From Myxococcales bacterium (GTDB taxonomy: Bacteria; Myxococcota_A; Polyangia; Polyangiales; Polyangiaceae), in contig JANXVA010000530.1 of assembly GCA_025351875.1 (NCBI GenBank), forward strand, positions 1 through 48,284: DNA of 48,284 nucleotides, given 5' to 3'. The position numbers and the translations under genes were made by a program. Positions 1-7,844 of the stretch are shown here, one piece after another; within the stretch, counting starts at the first letter, position 1, and each line of letters begins with the position of its first letter. The notes beneath the pieces were generated by a model. It made no database searches. It was not told the DNA's origin and saw nothing but the letters and a program-made list of their open reading frames with translations.

Positions 1-21
1 GAGCGTGGCGGCTGAGCAGAT

Positions 22-672
22 CTAGAAACCGGCGCTGTTCGGCGTGATCGGCTTGCCTGCGCAGTCGCAGGTGGAGGTGCAGGTCGGCGAGCACTTCGCG
101 GCGGCGATGGGCTTGCCTGCGCAGTCGCAGGTGGAGGTGCAGGTCGGCGAGCACTTCGGCGCGGCGATGGCGTTGCCGGAGCAGTCGCACGTCGCCGTGC
201 ACGTCGGTGAGCACCTTGCGGCGGCGATGGGCCTGCCCGCGCAGTCGCAGGTTGCGGTGCACGTCGGTGAGCATCTTGCCGCAGCGATGGGTCGGCCCGC
301 GCAATCGCAGGTCGCGGTGCAGGTCGGCGAGCACCTCGTGGCAGCGATGGGTCGACCCGCACAGTCGCAGCTCGCCGTGCAGGTCGGCGAGCAGCGGCCA
401 TCCGTGATCCCCGAGGCCGTGATCGGCGCGATCGGCTTGCGCACGGTTGGCGCTGCGGTCTTCGGCGCGCTCGGCGGCGTCGCGGGCGTCGGTGACGCCG
501 CGGTCTGGAGCGGAGGAAGCTCCGGCGCCGGTGCGCTCGCATCCTCCGGGGCGATGGTGCCCTGGAGCGTCGCCGTCGCGAGGTCGCATCCGACGACGCC
601 GGCGAGGCACGCGATGCCGGCGAGGCACGCCAGGACGAGCAGACGAGGGCTTGCCGAGCTTCGCGTGATCAA
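22..672 (-). CDS. Lipoprotein with six 20-residue Cys-rich repeats
   Basis: The 216-residue product opens with a hydrophobic segment ending in a lipobox (VVGC, Cys29), then a Pro/Ala-rich linker to about residue 92. Residues 93-212 are six 20-residue repeats, each with the pattern C-x3-C-x3-C-x-C followed by a short [GK]xPIAA linker, so 24 cysteines in all. The only in-frame start is TTG; an in-frame TGA lies four codons upstream. By the E. coli sorting rule the Asp after the lipid-modified Cys would favour inner-membrane retention. The paired Cys could bind metal or form disulfides; nothing in the sequence decides. I do not recognise a named family. Confidence 0.75.
   Translation of the reverse strand: MITRSSASPRLLVLACLAGIACLAGVVGCDLATATLQGTIAPEDASAPAPELPPLQTAASPTPATPPSAPKTAAPTVRKPIAPITASGITDGRCSPTCTASCDCAGRPIAATRCSPTCTATCDCAGRPIAAARCSPTCTATCDCAGRPIAAARCSPTCTATCDCSGNAIAAPKCSPTCTSTCDCAGKPIAAAKCSPTCTSTCDCAGKPITPNSAGF
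37..396. repeat. Six tandem 60-bp coding repeats
   Basis: Six head-to-tail units of exactly 60 bp lie inside the Cys-rich lipoprotein gene and keep its frame. The two leftmost units (C-terminal in the protein) are nearly identical, while the others have drifted, which suggests recent duplication at that end. The repeats have no spacers, so they are not a CRISPR array. Confidence 0.95.
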
Positions 673-762
673 GCCTGAACGCTCTCACGCGCCCTCCTGA
701 ACGTCAAACTGCGTGACGCACACAAAGCACGGAGCCGGCCGGAACGCGCGCGGGGCGCTTGG

Positions 763-1320
763 CTAGACCGCGACGGGCGCGAACAGCACGTCGAAGAGCA
801 CCTTGACCTTGTCCTTCACGCGGAAGGCGTTCATCGGGCCCCTCACGACGTCGGAGCCGAGGGCAGCGAGCGAGATCTCGAACGAGCCGGTGGCGCGGAG
901 GGCTTCGCCCTCGGCACTCAGCTCCGGACGCACGACGACGTCGACCGATTTCCCGTTCGGTGGCGCCACGCGCACGCGCGCCGAAACGCCATCCAGCTGG
1001 ACCTCGACGCGGACGACGTCGTCATGGCGCGCGTGGAACACGTCTTCTTGCATCTTGGTGGCCGCGTCGCTCTTCTCGCCGGCGGAGAGCCCGCGCTCGT
1101 CCAGGCGCCCGTCCTTGCCGAGCACGCCCGAGACGACGATACCGCCAAGGGGCGCCTCGATCGATGCGGTGCCCGTGCTCGACTCGCCACCGCGCGAGGC
1201 CGTGCCCGAGAGGTTGGTGCATGCCAGCTCGAGATCGTGGGCAAGGCGCGCGAGCAGGCCCTCGGCGAAGGTCTGCAGGCGCACGCGGCTCCGTGAGGCG
1301 TCGAGGACGAGATCGGTCAC
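763..1320 (-). CDS. YceI-like lipid-binding domain protein
   Basis: This 185-residue protein has the YceI layout: an N-terminal strand pair with LDASRSRVRLQTF, a central stretch, and a C-terminal G-x-FEISL then VRGPMNAFRVKDKV, as in YceI-type beta-barrels that bind isoprenoid or amphiphilic lipids. No signal peptide is visible, so it probably acts in the cytoplasm, unlike E. coli YceI. The start is GTG, chosen because TATACT lies exactly six bases upstream and no ribosome-binding site is present. It is divergent from the GST-like gene, with 24 bases between the two start codons. Confidence 0.7.
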   Translation of the reverse strand: MTDLVLDASRSRVRLQTFAEGLLARLAHDLELACTNLSGTASRGGESSTGTASIEAPLGGIVVSGVLGKDGRLDERGLSAGEKSDAATKMQEDVFHARHDDVVRVEVQLDGVSARVRVAPPNGKSVDVVVRPELSAEGEALRATGSFEISLAALGSDVVRGPMNAFRVKDKVKVLFDVLFAPVAV

Positions 1321-1325
1321 GGCCG

Positions 1326-1335
1326 GAGTATACTC
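1326..1335. promoter_or_regulatory. Palindromic shared -10 region, divergent pair
   Basis: GAGTATACTC is a perfect palindrome in the 24-base gap between two divergent genes. It gives a TATACT -10 hexamer on each strand: positions 1327-1332 for the leftward gene, six bases before its GTG, and 1329-1334 for the rightward gene, ten bases before its ATG. No clear -35 is seen on either side. Confidence 0.55.
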
Positions 1336-1344
1336 GCCCGCGCC

Positions 1345-2097
1345 ATGCGCACGCTCTACGGCCTCACGCAGTCAGCCTGGACGGAGAAGGCCCGGTGGGC
1401 CCTCGAGCATCACGGGATCGCCTATCGCTACCACGAGCACGTCCCGGTGCTCGGTGAGGTCCTTCTCCGCCTGAAGGCCCGCCCGCGTCCGCCCGGGACC
1501 AAGGCGTCGGTGCCGCTCCTCGTCGACGGCGATCAGGTACTCCCGACGTCGCTGGCGATCGCTCGTCACGCCGACGCGCTCAGTCGTGGGGAGCGGCGCG
1601 CCGAGCCGCTCTTCCCGAGCGGCCAGGAGGGCGAGGTCGAGCGCTGGGCCGACCTCTCCGATCGGATGATCGGCGCTGCACGCGCGCGCGTCCTCGTTGG
1701 GCTCAGAAACAGCCGAGCCGCGCAGCGCGAGGCGTTGCCCACGTTCATCCCCGGGCCGCTTCGCCCGCTCATGACGCCGATGGCCGTCATCGCGGCGATG
1801 TTCCTGCGGGCCAAGTACGACGCGCCGCGTGACGCCGATGCGGAGGCCGAGAACGTGCTGCGTCCCGCCCTCGACCTCGTTCGCAAGGCGCTCGGCGCGC
1901 GCGCGACGCTGCTCGAGGACTTCTCCTTCGCGGACGTGGCGATCGCGTCATCCTTGCAAGCCCTCATTCCGCGGGCGCGTGCGCCGTTCGGACCCGCGAC
2001 GCGCGCCATCTGGGAGAACCTCGCGCTCGCGCGCGGCTACGAGGACCTCCTCGCGTGGCGCGACGAGGTGTACGCGAAGCATCGCCCGGGCGGCTGA
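1345..2097 (+). CDS. Glutathione S-transferase-like protein
   Basis: The 250-residue product begins with a thioredoxin-like GST N-domain: a first strand MRTLYG, then QSAWTEKARWAL at the usual catalytic loop and helix 1, and a Pro-containing VPLLVDGDQVLPTS loop that in the family binds the glutathione gamma-glutamyl part. The remainder is helical, matching the GST C-terminal domain. The active-site residue would be Ser15 or a near neighbour. It could conjugate electrophiles or act as a thiol reductase; the substrate cannot be read from sequence. The stop is ten bases from the convergent kinase gene. Confidence 0.75.
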   Translation: MRTLYGLTQSAWTEKARWALEHHGIAYRYHEHVPVLGEVLLRLKARPRPPGTKASVPLLVDGDQVLPTSLAIARHADALSRGERRAEPLFPSGQEGEVERWADLSDRMIGAARARVLVGLRNSRAAQREALPTFIPGPLRPLMTPMAVIAAMFLRAKYDAPRDADAEAENVLRPALDLVRKALGARATLLEDFSFADVAIASSLQALIPRARAPFGPATRAIWENLALARGYEDLLAWRDEVYAKHRPGG

Positions 2098-2107
2098 ATC
2101 GCGAGGG

Positions 2108-4510
2108 TCAGGGAGCGAGGATGCGCGCCACTCGCTCCGCGCGCGCGGCGGTCGATGCGCGGATCGCGATCACCTCGGGACGGTCGCGGATTGCGTCGAA
2201 CAGCGGGTTGCGATCGAGCCACAGGATGTCGATGAGCCCGTTGCTGTCGGCGACCCGCAGATCCCGGATCGCGCCCTCGACGTCGCCACCCCCGAGCTTC
2301 ACCTCGGTACGAAATTGGGCGTGGAAGGCGAGGCGGCGAGGCGGGAAGCTCGGGTCGAGCGCGAGGCCGACCTCGAGCTCGGTGCGGACCGCGGGAGAGA
2401 GCGTCCGCGTCCTCGTCGTCGCGGCGAGGCCGAGCACGCTCCGCCTCACGAAAGGTGTCGCCGCCTCGAAGCCGTGCACGATGCGCTCGATCTCCTCCGC
2501 GTCGGCGACATCGCCGCGCCACAGGGCCATTCGACCCCGGAGCAGCATGTGCGGAGCGAAATCGTTCGGGTCGTCGGGCACGGGGCCGAGCAGCTCGTAG
2601 GCCGCATCCAGGTCACCGAGGAGCGCATGGGCGCGGACGATCGAGTGCCTCGCGAGCAGCATCGTCGGGTCGATGGCGAGCACCTTCTGCAGCGCGCGGA
2701 TGGCGACGTCGGTACGGCCCACCTCGACGAGGATTCGCCCGAAGGCATCGAGCGCCTCGAGTGAGTTCGGCGAGACCGCGAGGGCGCGCTGGAGCTGCAC
2801 CGCTGCGGCGGCCCCCTCCGATTCGCCGAGGTGGAAGATCGCGAGGGCGACGAGCGCCTCTGCCTGCGTGGGATCGTGCTCGAGTGTCTTCTCTGCGAGG
2901 GCTCTCGCCGCGGCGGAGGCCGTGCGGCTCGCGTCGCCCGCCAGGAGCACGCGTGCGATCGCGAGCGCGAACGCGCCTGCGATGCGCGAGTCTTGCGGCG
3001 CGAGCTCGTGCGCTTGACGCATGAGCTCCAGTCCCTCGTGCGAGACCGTGATCCACCCGCGGTGGAGCAGGTAGCGCCCACGGAGATAGAGCTCCTGCGC
3101 GCGTGGGTCGCCGATCACGGGGCGAGCCTCGGTCGCGCGTTCGGCCGCGAGAGCATGCGCGATCGCCGACGCGGCGTCGTCGGCGACGGCGAGGACCTCG
3201 GCGGCGGAGCGGTCGAAGCGGCGCGCCCAGAGCTGGAAGCCGTCCTCGACCGTGATGACGCGCACGGAGACCCGCACGTGATTCTCCAGGCGTCGGAGCG
3301 AACCGTCGACCACGACCTCGACGCCGAGCTCGCGGCCCGCGTCACGCACGTCGCGCACGCGCGTGTCGATGCGCGCGCTCTCGCCGCGCGGACGAACACG
3401 AAGCTCGGGAACGACGCTGAGGAGGTCGACGAGGTCCTCGGTGACGATCTGCGCGAGGTGGGCGTCTTCCTCGCCGCCGAGGTTGACGATCGGAAGGACC
3501 GCGACCGTCTTGCGTGGCGCGTGTGGGCGCGGAGCGGCCGAGAGGCGCTGCGGCGCGAGCGACTTGCCAGACGGCAGGTCTCCGCTCGCGAGCGCGGCGA
3601 GCGCGGCACCCGCCTCCTCGGCGGTCGCGAAGCGATCCTCACGCTTGCGCGCCATCAACTTGAGGACGAGCTCGGCGATGTCGGCGGGGAGGTCCGGGTT
3701 CACGGAGCGCACGTCGGGCGGTGGCCTCAGAATGCGCGCAGCGGCGATGGCGATGATCGAATCTCCTGGCCACGCCGGCCTGCCGGTGAGCAGCTCGAAG
3801 AGCATCGCACCCAGCGCATACAGATCCGCGCGCGCGTCGAGGTCGTTCGCGCCCTCGACTTGCTCGGGGGCCATGTAGGCCGGCGTCCCGACCATGCCGG
3901 GCGCGGTGCGCGAGAGGTCGGCCTGCTCCAGCGCGCGCGCGATCCCGAAGTCCGTGATCACCGCGCGCCCGTCGAGCGCGAGGATCACGTTCTCGGGCTT
4001 GAGATCGCGATGCAGCACGTCGGCAGCATGGGCCGCGGTGAGCCCCGCGCACACGTCGCGCGCGATCGCGATCACGTTACGCACGGGGATGGTTCCGCGC
4101 CGTGCGAGGTGGGCGCCGAGCATCTCGCCGGCGATGAGCTCCATCGTGAGGAAGCGATCCCCCTCGTGCTCGCCGATGTCGTAGGTCCGGGCGACGTTCC
4201 GGTGCGTCACGCGGCGGGCGAGCTTCACCTCGCGGCGGAAGCGCTCGAGCATTCCCGAGGTAGTCGCGAGCTCCTTCTTCAGGACCTTGAGCGCGACGAT
4301 CTCCTCGAGCTCGCGATCGCGGGCGCGATAGACGGTTCCCATGCCACCGGAGCCGAGCATCCCGAGGATCTCGTAGCGATTGCCCACGAGCATGGGCGCG
4401 TCCTCGTTCGAGGTCGTGCTCTCGATGCGCACGTCGCGGACGAGGGGAGCCGCGAGGGTCTGAGCATGGACATCGGCATCGCCTCCGGTGACGCGCGTGC
4501 TCTCCCCCAT
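2108..4510 (-). CDS. Ser/Thr kinase with TolB-like and TPR domains
   Basis: In this 800-residue protein the kinase domain has a glycine loop (GSGGMGTVY), Lys75, the catalytic HRDLKPEN with Asp169 and DFG at Asp187. A segment starting KTVAVLPIVNLGG follows, typical of the TolB-like/FlgO-like regions of CadC-type and adenylate-cyclase proteins, and then about 350 residues of TPR-like helical repeats. No transmembrane helix is seen, so it is likely a soluble signalling kinase that uses the TPRs to bind partners. I prefer the start at 4510 over the ATG at 4537, because TACCAT sits seven bases upstream of 4510 and the longer form would overlap the divergent amidase start. Confidence 0.88.
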   Translation of the reverse strand: MGESTRVTGGDADVHAQTLAAPLVRDVRIESTTSNEDAPMLVGNRYEILGMLGSGGMGTVYRARDRELEEIVALKVLKKELATTSGMLERFRREVKLARRVTHRNVARTYDIGEHEGDRFLTMELIAGEMLGAHLARRGTIPVRNVIAIARDVCAGLTAAHAADVLHRDLKPENVILALDGRAVITDFGIARALEQADLSRTAPGMVGTPAYMAPEQVEGANDLDARADLYALGAMLFELLTGRPAWPGDSIIAIAAARILRPPPDVRSVNPDLPADIAELVLKLMARKREDRFATAEEAGAALAALASGDLPSGKSLAPQRLSAAPRPHAPRKTVAVLPIVNLGGEEDAHLAQIVTEDLVDLLSVVPELRVRPRGESARIDTRVRDVRDAGRELGVEVVVDGSLRRLENHVRVSVRVITVEDGFQLWARRFDRSAAEVLAVADDAASAIAHALAAERATEARPVIGDPRAQELYLRGRYLLHRGWITVSHEGLELMRQAHELAPQDSRIAGAFALAIARVLLAGDASRTASAAARALAEKTLEHDPTQAEALVALAIFHLGESEGAAAAVQLQRALAVSPNSLEALDAFGRILVEVGRTDVAIRALQKVLAIDPTMLLARHSIVRAHALLGDLDAAYELLGPVPDDPNDFAPHMLLRGRMALWRGDVADAEEIERIVHGFEAATPFVRRSVLGLAATTRTRTLSPAVRTELEVGLALDPSFPPRRLAFHAQFRTEVKLGGGDVEGAIRDLRVADSNGLIDILWLDRNPLFDAIRDRPEVIAIRASTAARAERVARILAP

Positions 4511-4516
4511 GGCGGG

Positions 4517-4523
4517 TATGGTA
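4517..4523. promoter_or_regulatory. Overlapping -10 hexamers, kinase/amidase
   Basis: TATGGT (4517-4522) faces the amidase, 13 bases before its ATG, and TACCAT on the other strand (4518-4523) faces the kinase, seven bases before its ATG at 4510. The two hexamers share five base pairs, so one melted region could serve both directions. Confidence 0.45.
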
Positions 4524-4535
4524 GCAGTGGAGTCC

Positions 4536-5987
4536 ATGCATGATCGCGAGTTCCTCTCGGCCTCCGGGGTCGCGCTCGCGCGCGCGATCCGCGACCGCGG
4601 AGTGACCTCACTCGCGGTCGTCCAGGCGCACGTGGATCGCGCGCGACTCGTAAATCCTGCACTGAACGCGATCGTGCGCGATCGCTACGAAGCCGCGCTG
4701 TGCGAGGCTCGCGAGGCCGACGAGCGCACCTCCTCCATCCACCGTGACGACCTCCCGCCGCTCCACGGGGTGCCGTGCACGATCAAGGAAGCATTTGCCT
4801 TCGAGGGGATGCCGAACAGCGCCGGGCTCTGGGCACGACGCGACGTCATCGCGACGGACGACGCGACGGTCGTGAAGCGGATGCGCTCGGCCGGCGCGAT
4901 CCCGCTCGGGGTCACGAACATCTCCGAGCTGTGCATGTGGTTCGAGAGTCAGAACAAGGTGTGGGGACGCACGAGCTGTGCGTACGACGCGGCGCGCACC
5001 GCAGGTGGAAGCTCGGGCGGCGAGGGCGCGATCGTCGGCGCGGGGGCATCGCCGATCGGGATCGGCTCGGATGTCGGCGGGTCGATCCGCATGCCGTCGT
5101 TCTTCAACGGCGTCTTCGGTCACAAGGCCACGGGCGGCATCGTCCCCAGTACCGGCAGCTACCCTCCGGCGCATGACGCCGTGCAGCGCTTCGTCACCTG
5201 CGGGCCGATCGTGCGCCGCGCCGAGGATCTCATGCCGGTGCTGCGGATCGTGGCAGGGCCGGATGGCATCGAGGAGAACTGCACGCCTTGCGAGCTCGGA
5301 GACCCTGCCGCGGTCGACATGAGGTCGCTCGTGGTGTTCTCGGTCGAGAAGGGTCCGGGAGCTGTGCAGGGAGTGCTCATCGACGCGCAGCGCCGCGCCG
5401 CCGACGCGCTCGCGGCGCGCGGTGCGAAGGTCGAGCGCCGCGAGATCCGCGGACTCTCGCGGTCGCTCGACATCTGGTCGGCGATGCTCGACGAGGGCCG
5501 CGGCGGCGGCAGTCGCTTCCGTGATCTGATGGCTCACGGCGGCGACTTCGCGCCGTGGCTCGAGCTCGCGAAATTCCCGCTCGGCCGCTCGCAGTACACG
5601 CTGCCGGGGCTGCTCCTCTCCGTGCTCGAGGAGCTGCCGGCGAAGTTCGCCTCGCGCACGCGGCGCATCCTGGCGCTCGGCAAGGACCTCGCGGCCGAGC
5701 TCGCGGACGTGCTCGGCGACAACGGCGTGCTCCTCTACCCGTCGTTCCCGCGCGTCGCGCCGCGCCACCGCACGCCGCTCCTCGCGCCCTTCCAGTTCGC
5801 GTACACCGCGATCTTCAACGTGATGGAGATGCCATCGACGCAGGTCCCCCTCGGGCTCGACGCGAGCGGGCTACCTCTGGGCGTGCAGGTGGTCGCCCCG
5901 CGGCGCCGGGACCACCTGTCGATCGCGGTGGCGATGGCGCTGGAGACGGCGATGGGCGGCTGGGTCTCCCCGAAGCGCTTCGCGTAG
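4536..5987 (+). CDS. Amidase signature family hydrolase
   Basis: The 483-residue protein carries the Ser-cisSer-Lys triad of the amidase signature family: Lys84 in CTIKEAF, cis-Ser159 in AGGSSGG and nucleophile Ser183 in DVGGSIRMPS. The intervals K-75-S-24-S equal those of mammalian fatty acid amide hydrolase (K142, S217, S241). Such enzymes cleave carboxamides; the substrate may be a fatty amide, an aryl amide or a peptide amide. GatA is unlikely because no gatB or gatC is adjacent. No signal peptide is present. The ATG at 4536 was chosen because GGAG lies just upstream and the domain starts soon after. Confidence 0.9.
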   Translation: MHDREFLSASGVALARAIRDRGVTSLAVVQAHVDRARLVNPALNAIVRDRYEAALCEAREADERTSSIHRDDLPPLHGVPCTIKEAFAFEGMPNSAGLWARRDVIATDDATVVKRMRSAGAIPLGVTNISELCMWFESQNKVWGRTSCAYDAARTAGGSSGGEGAIVGAGASPIGIGSDVGGSIRMPSFFNGVFGHKATGGIVPSTGSYPPAHDAVQRFVTCGPIVRRAEDLMPVLRIVAGPDGIEENCTPCELGDPAAVDMRSLVVFSVEKGPGAVQGVLIDAQRRAADALAARGAKVERREIRGLSRSLDIWSAMLDEGRGGGSRFRDLMAHGGDFAPWLELAKFPLGRSQYTLPGLLLSVLEELPAKFASRTRRILALGKDLAAELADVLGDNGVLLYPSFPRVAPRHRTPLLAPFQFAYTAIFNVMEMPSTQVPLGLDASGLPLGVQVVAPRRRDHLSIAVAMALETAMGGWVSPKRFA

Positions 5988-6016
5988 GGCGGAGCGTCAG
6001 TTCCGGCTCCCTCTCT

Positions 6017-6823
6017 CTAGAACGTCACCTTCGCATCAAGCCCCGCATTCCATGCGAGGTACGTCTCCGCCTTCACGAAGTTCTTCCCCGGCTCGGTGTT
6101 GGAGCAGTAGGTCGTTCCCGCAAATCCGGCGGCGCTCGTCGACACGCAGCCCGCGATCGGGTTGTTGATCGCGAGCTCGAACGACGGTCCGAGCGAGAGG
6201 AACTTCGTGACGCGGTAGTCGACGCCGATCGCGATCGGCACCGAGACCGCGTGGTGCTCGAGCGCGACGTCGCCCTGCACGCTGCCGCCGCCCGACGTCG
6301 GGAGCGCCTTCTGGAAGGACTGCTTGTCGTTCTGGTAGCTCACGCCGACGCTCACCCACGGATCGACGTACTTCGACACGCTCGGCGCGGGAGCGGCGGG
6401 GTAGAAGCGGAGGTACACCCCGCCGTCCCAGCCGGTGCGCGACAGGTTGGTCGAACCGTCGTCGAGGTTCGAGCCCGAGGCGCTACGGAAGCCGCCGCGC
6501 ACGCCCGCGCTCATCAGCGGGATGAAGCGATAGCCGACGTAGGCCTGGCCGACGAAGCCGTTGCCCCACGGCGACGCGCCCTTCATCAGCGCACCGGGAT
6601 CCCCCTGGAACCGAACGCCGTTCTGCGGCGCGAACGTGACGGGCGAGTCCGAAGGCGCGCCGCCGAACGACGGTCGGAGCATGAGCTCGAAGCCCTTCAG
6701 GCCAGCGGAGGAGTCCTCGGCCTTCGGTGCCTCGCCCCCGGGCTCGGCCGCGAGCGCGGTGGCCGGAACGAGCAACGTGGACGTGAGGAACGTGGCGAGG
6801 ACGAGCCGATGGGAAAGACGCAT
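6017..6823 (-). CDS. Predicted outer-membrane beta-barrel protein
   Basis: The 268-residue product starts with a signal peptide (MRLSHRLVLATFL to ALAAEP). The rest has alternating hydrophobic strands with Gly and aromatic residues and ends in Phe, the usual last residue of outer-membrane barrels. Two Cys near the C-terminus (in IAGCVS and TYCSN) could form a loop disulfide. I recognise no specific family; a small porin-like or OmpA/OmpW-like barrel is likely. The start at 6823 is preferred because a longer reading would put 28 Arg/Cys-rich residues before the signal peptide. The upstream region up to 7050 contains only a weak 5-bp inverted repeat (6935-6949). Confidence 0.65.
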   Translation of the reverse strand: MRLSHRLVLATFLTSTLLVPATALAAEPGGEAPKAEDSSAGLKGFELMLRPSFGGAPSDSPVTFAPQNGVRFQGDPGALMKGASPWGNGFVGQAYVGYRFIPLMSAGVRGGFRSASGSNLDDGSTNLSRTGWDGGVYLRFYPAAPAPSVSKYVDPWVSVGVSYQNDKQSFQKALPTSGGGSVQGDVALEHHAVSVPIAIGVDYRVTKFLSLGPSFELAINNPIAGCVSTSAAGFAGTTYCSNTEPGKNFVKAETYLAWNAGLDAKVTF

Positions 6824-7050
6824 GACAACACCCGTGCTGAGGGCCGCGCACCGTGCACGACACGGTCGCGGCGTATCCACGATCCGGACCAACACGGTGC
6901 CGATCATGGGCGCCCCGGCGCGTATCGGCGAGAGCCCTTATTTCAAGGGAAAACGAGCGAGCGACAGCCGCGAACGAGAGTGCGCGTCAGCATGACGAGC
7001 GCTCGCCTCGCGGACATCCGTTCACGGTGTGTGTGTGCTCGTTCACGCCG

Positions 7051-7740
7051 CTACTTCCAGCTGACGTGCTGGAACCACTTCACGGTGAACCCGAGGGCAG
7101 GCTCGTTGTTGCTGGCCTGGACCGAGCCGGTCGCCTCGCCCCACGCCTGGCCGCTGGTCGCCGCGCTCTTCAGCTGCATGCTGCAGGAGCCGTCCTTCGT
7201 GGAGGGAAACGCGGTGACCGTGCTCGAGCCGGTGAAGCGCCGATAGTGGATCGCCACCTCGCGGAGCTCGATCACGGGCTGCACGAATCCGACCTGCGGC
7301 CCGCGCTTCTCCTTGCACGCATCGGTACCGTTCTCGTCCTTGCCCACGCGGATCACGACCGTCGGGTCGCTGTCGAGGCCGGACGCGATGGGCGGTGACT
7401 GGTCGAGCGTCGCCGTGATCTCGTAGTAGGACGTCCCGTCGCTGGGGTAGACGTTCGTGCGATCGACCGAGACGCTCTTCACCTTCATCGCCTTGCCGTT
7501 GATGGTCACGTCGAAGAAGGGGCTCGTCGGAACCGGCTCCGGAGTCGGCGCAGCGTCGGGTGCAGCCGCCTCCTTGCCGGGTTTCCCGGGCTCGGGGTCG
7601 GTGCCGCTGTCCGGGGTCACCGCGCCGGTGCCGCCGTCCGGCTCCTCGGCCCCGAGGGGGGCCGTCGAGCCTGACGAGCAGGCGGTCAGAGCGGCGGTGG
7701 CGAGCGCGAGTGAAGTGAACGCAAGAGTCGAGAATTTCAC
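7051..7740 (-). CDS. Lipoprotein of unknown function
   Basis: The 229-residue product has a signal peptide with lipobox LTAC, an acidic and Pro-rich linker (to about residue 70), and a C-terminal domain of about 150 residues containing one Cys pair and alternating strands (for example YYEITATLD and PTVVIRVG). No family is recognised. The start is GTG at 7740: a strong GGAGG lies five bases upstream. A TTG four codons earlier would place that ribosome-binding site inside the gene. This is one of the few genes here with a clear Shine-Dalgarno, so its mRNA probably has a leader. Confidence 0.7.
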   Translation of the reverse strand: MKFSTLAFTSLALATAALTACSSGSTAPLGAEEPDGGTGAVTPDSGTDPEPGKPGKEAAAPDAAPTPEPVPTSPFFDVTINGKAMKVKSVSVDRTNVYPSDGTSYYEITATLDQSPPIASGLDSDPTVVIRVGKDENGTDACKEKRGPQVGFVQPVIELREVAIHYRRFTGSSTVTAFPSTKDGSCSMQLKSAATSGQAWGEATGSVQASNNEPALGFTVKWFQHVSWK

Positions 7741-7844
7741 TGGAACCTCCAAAGGGGCACCGACGTGGTCGCGGTGTGGCTCTTTGGACGACTCTTACGC
7801 TGTAAAGTTCAAAGGAAAGTGCGCCGGGAGCGTTTTCACTCGGC

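Noticed and set aside
37..396. CRISPR array
   Set aside because: The 60-bp units are contiguous with no spacers and keep an open reading frame with fixed Cys positions.
2831..4543. A 570-codon rightward open frame antisense to the kinase
   Set aside because: The kinase motifs on the other strand are unambiguous; this frame has only charged low-complexity sequence.
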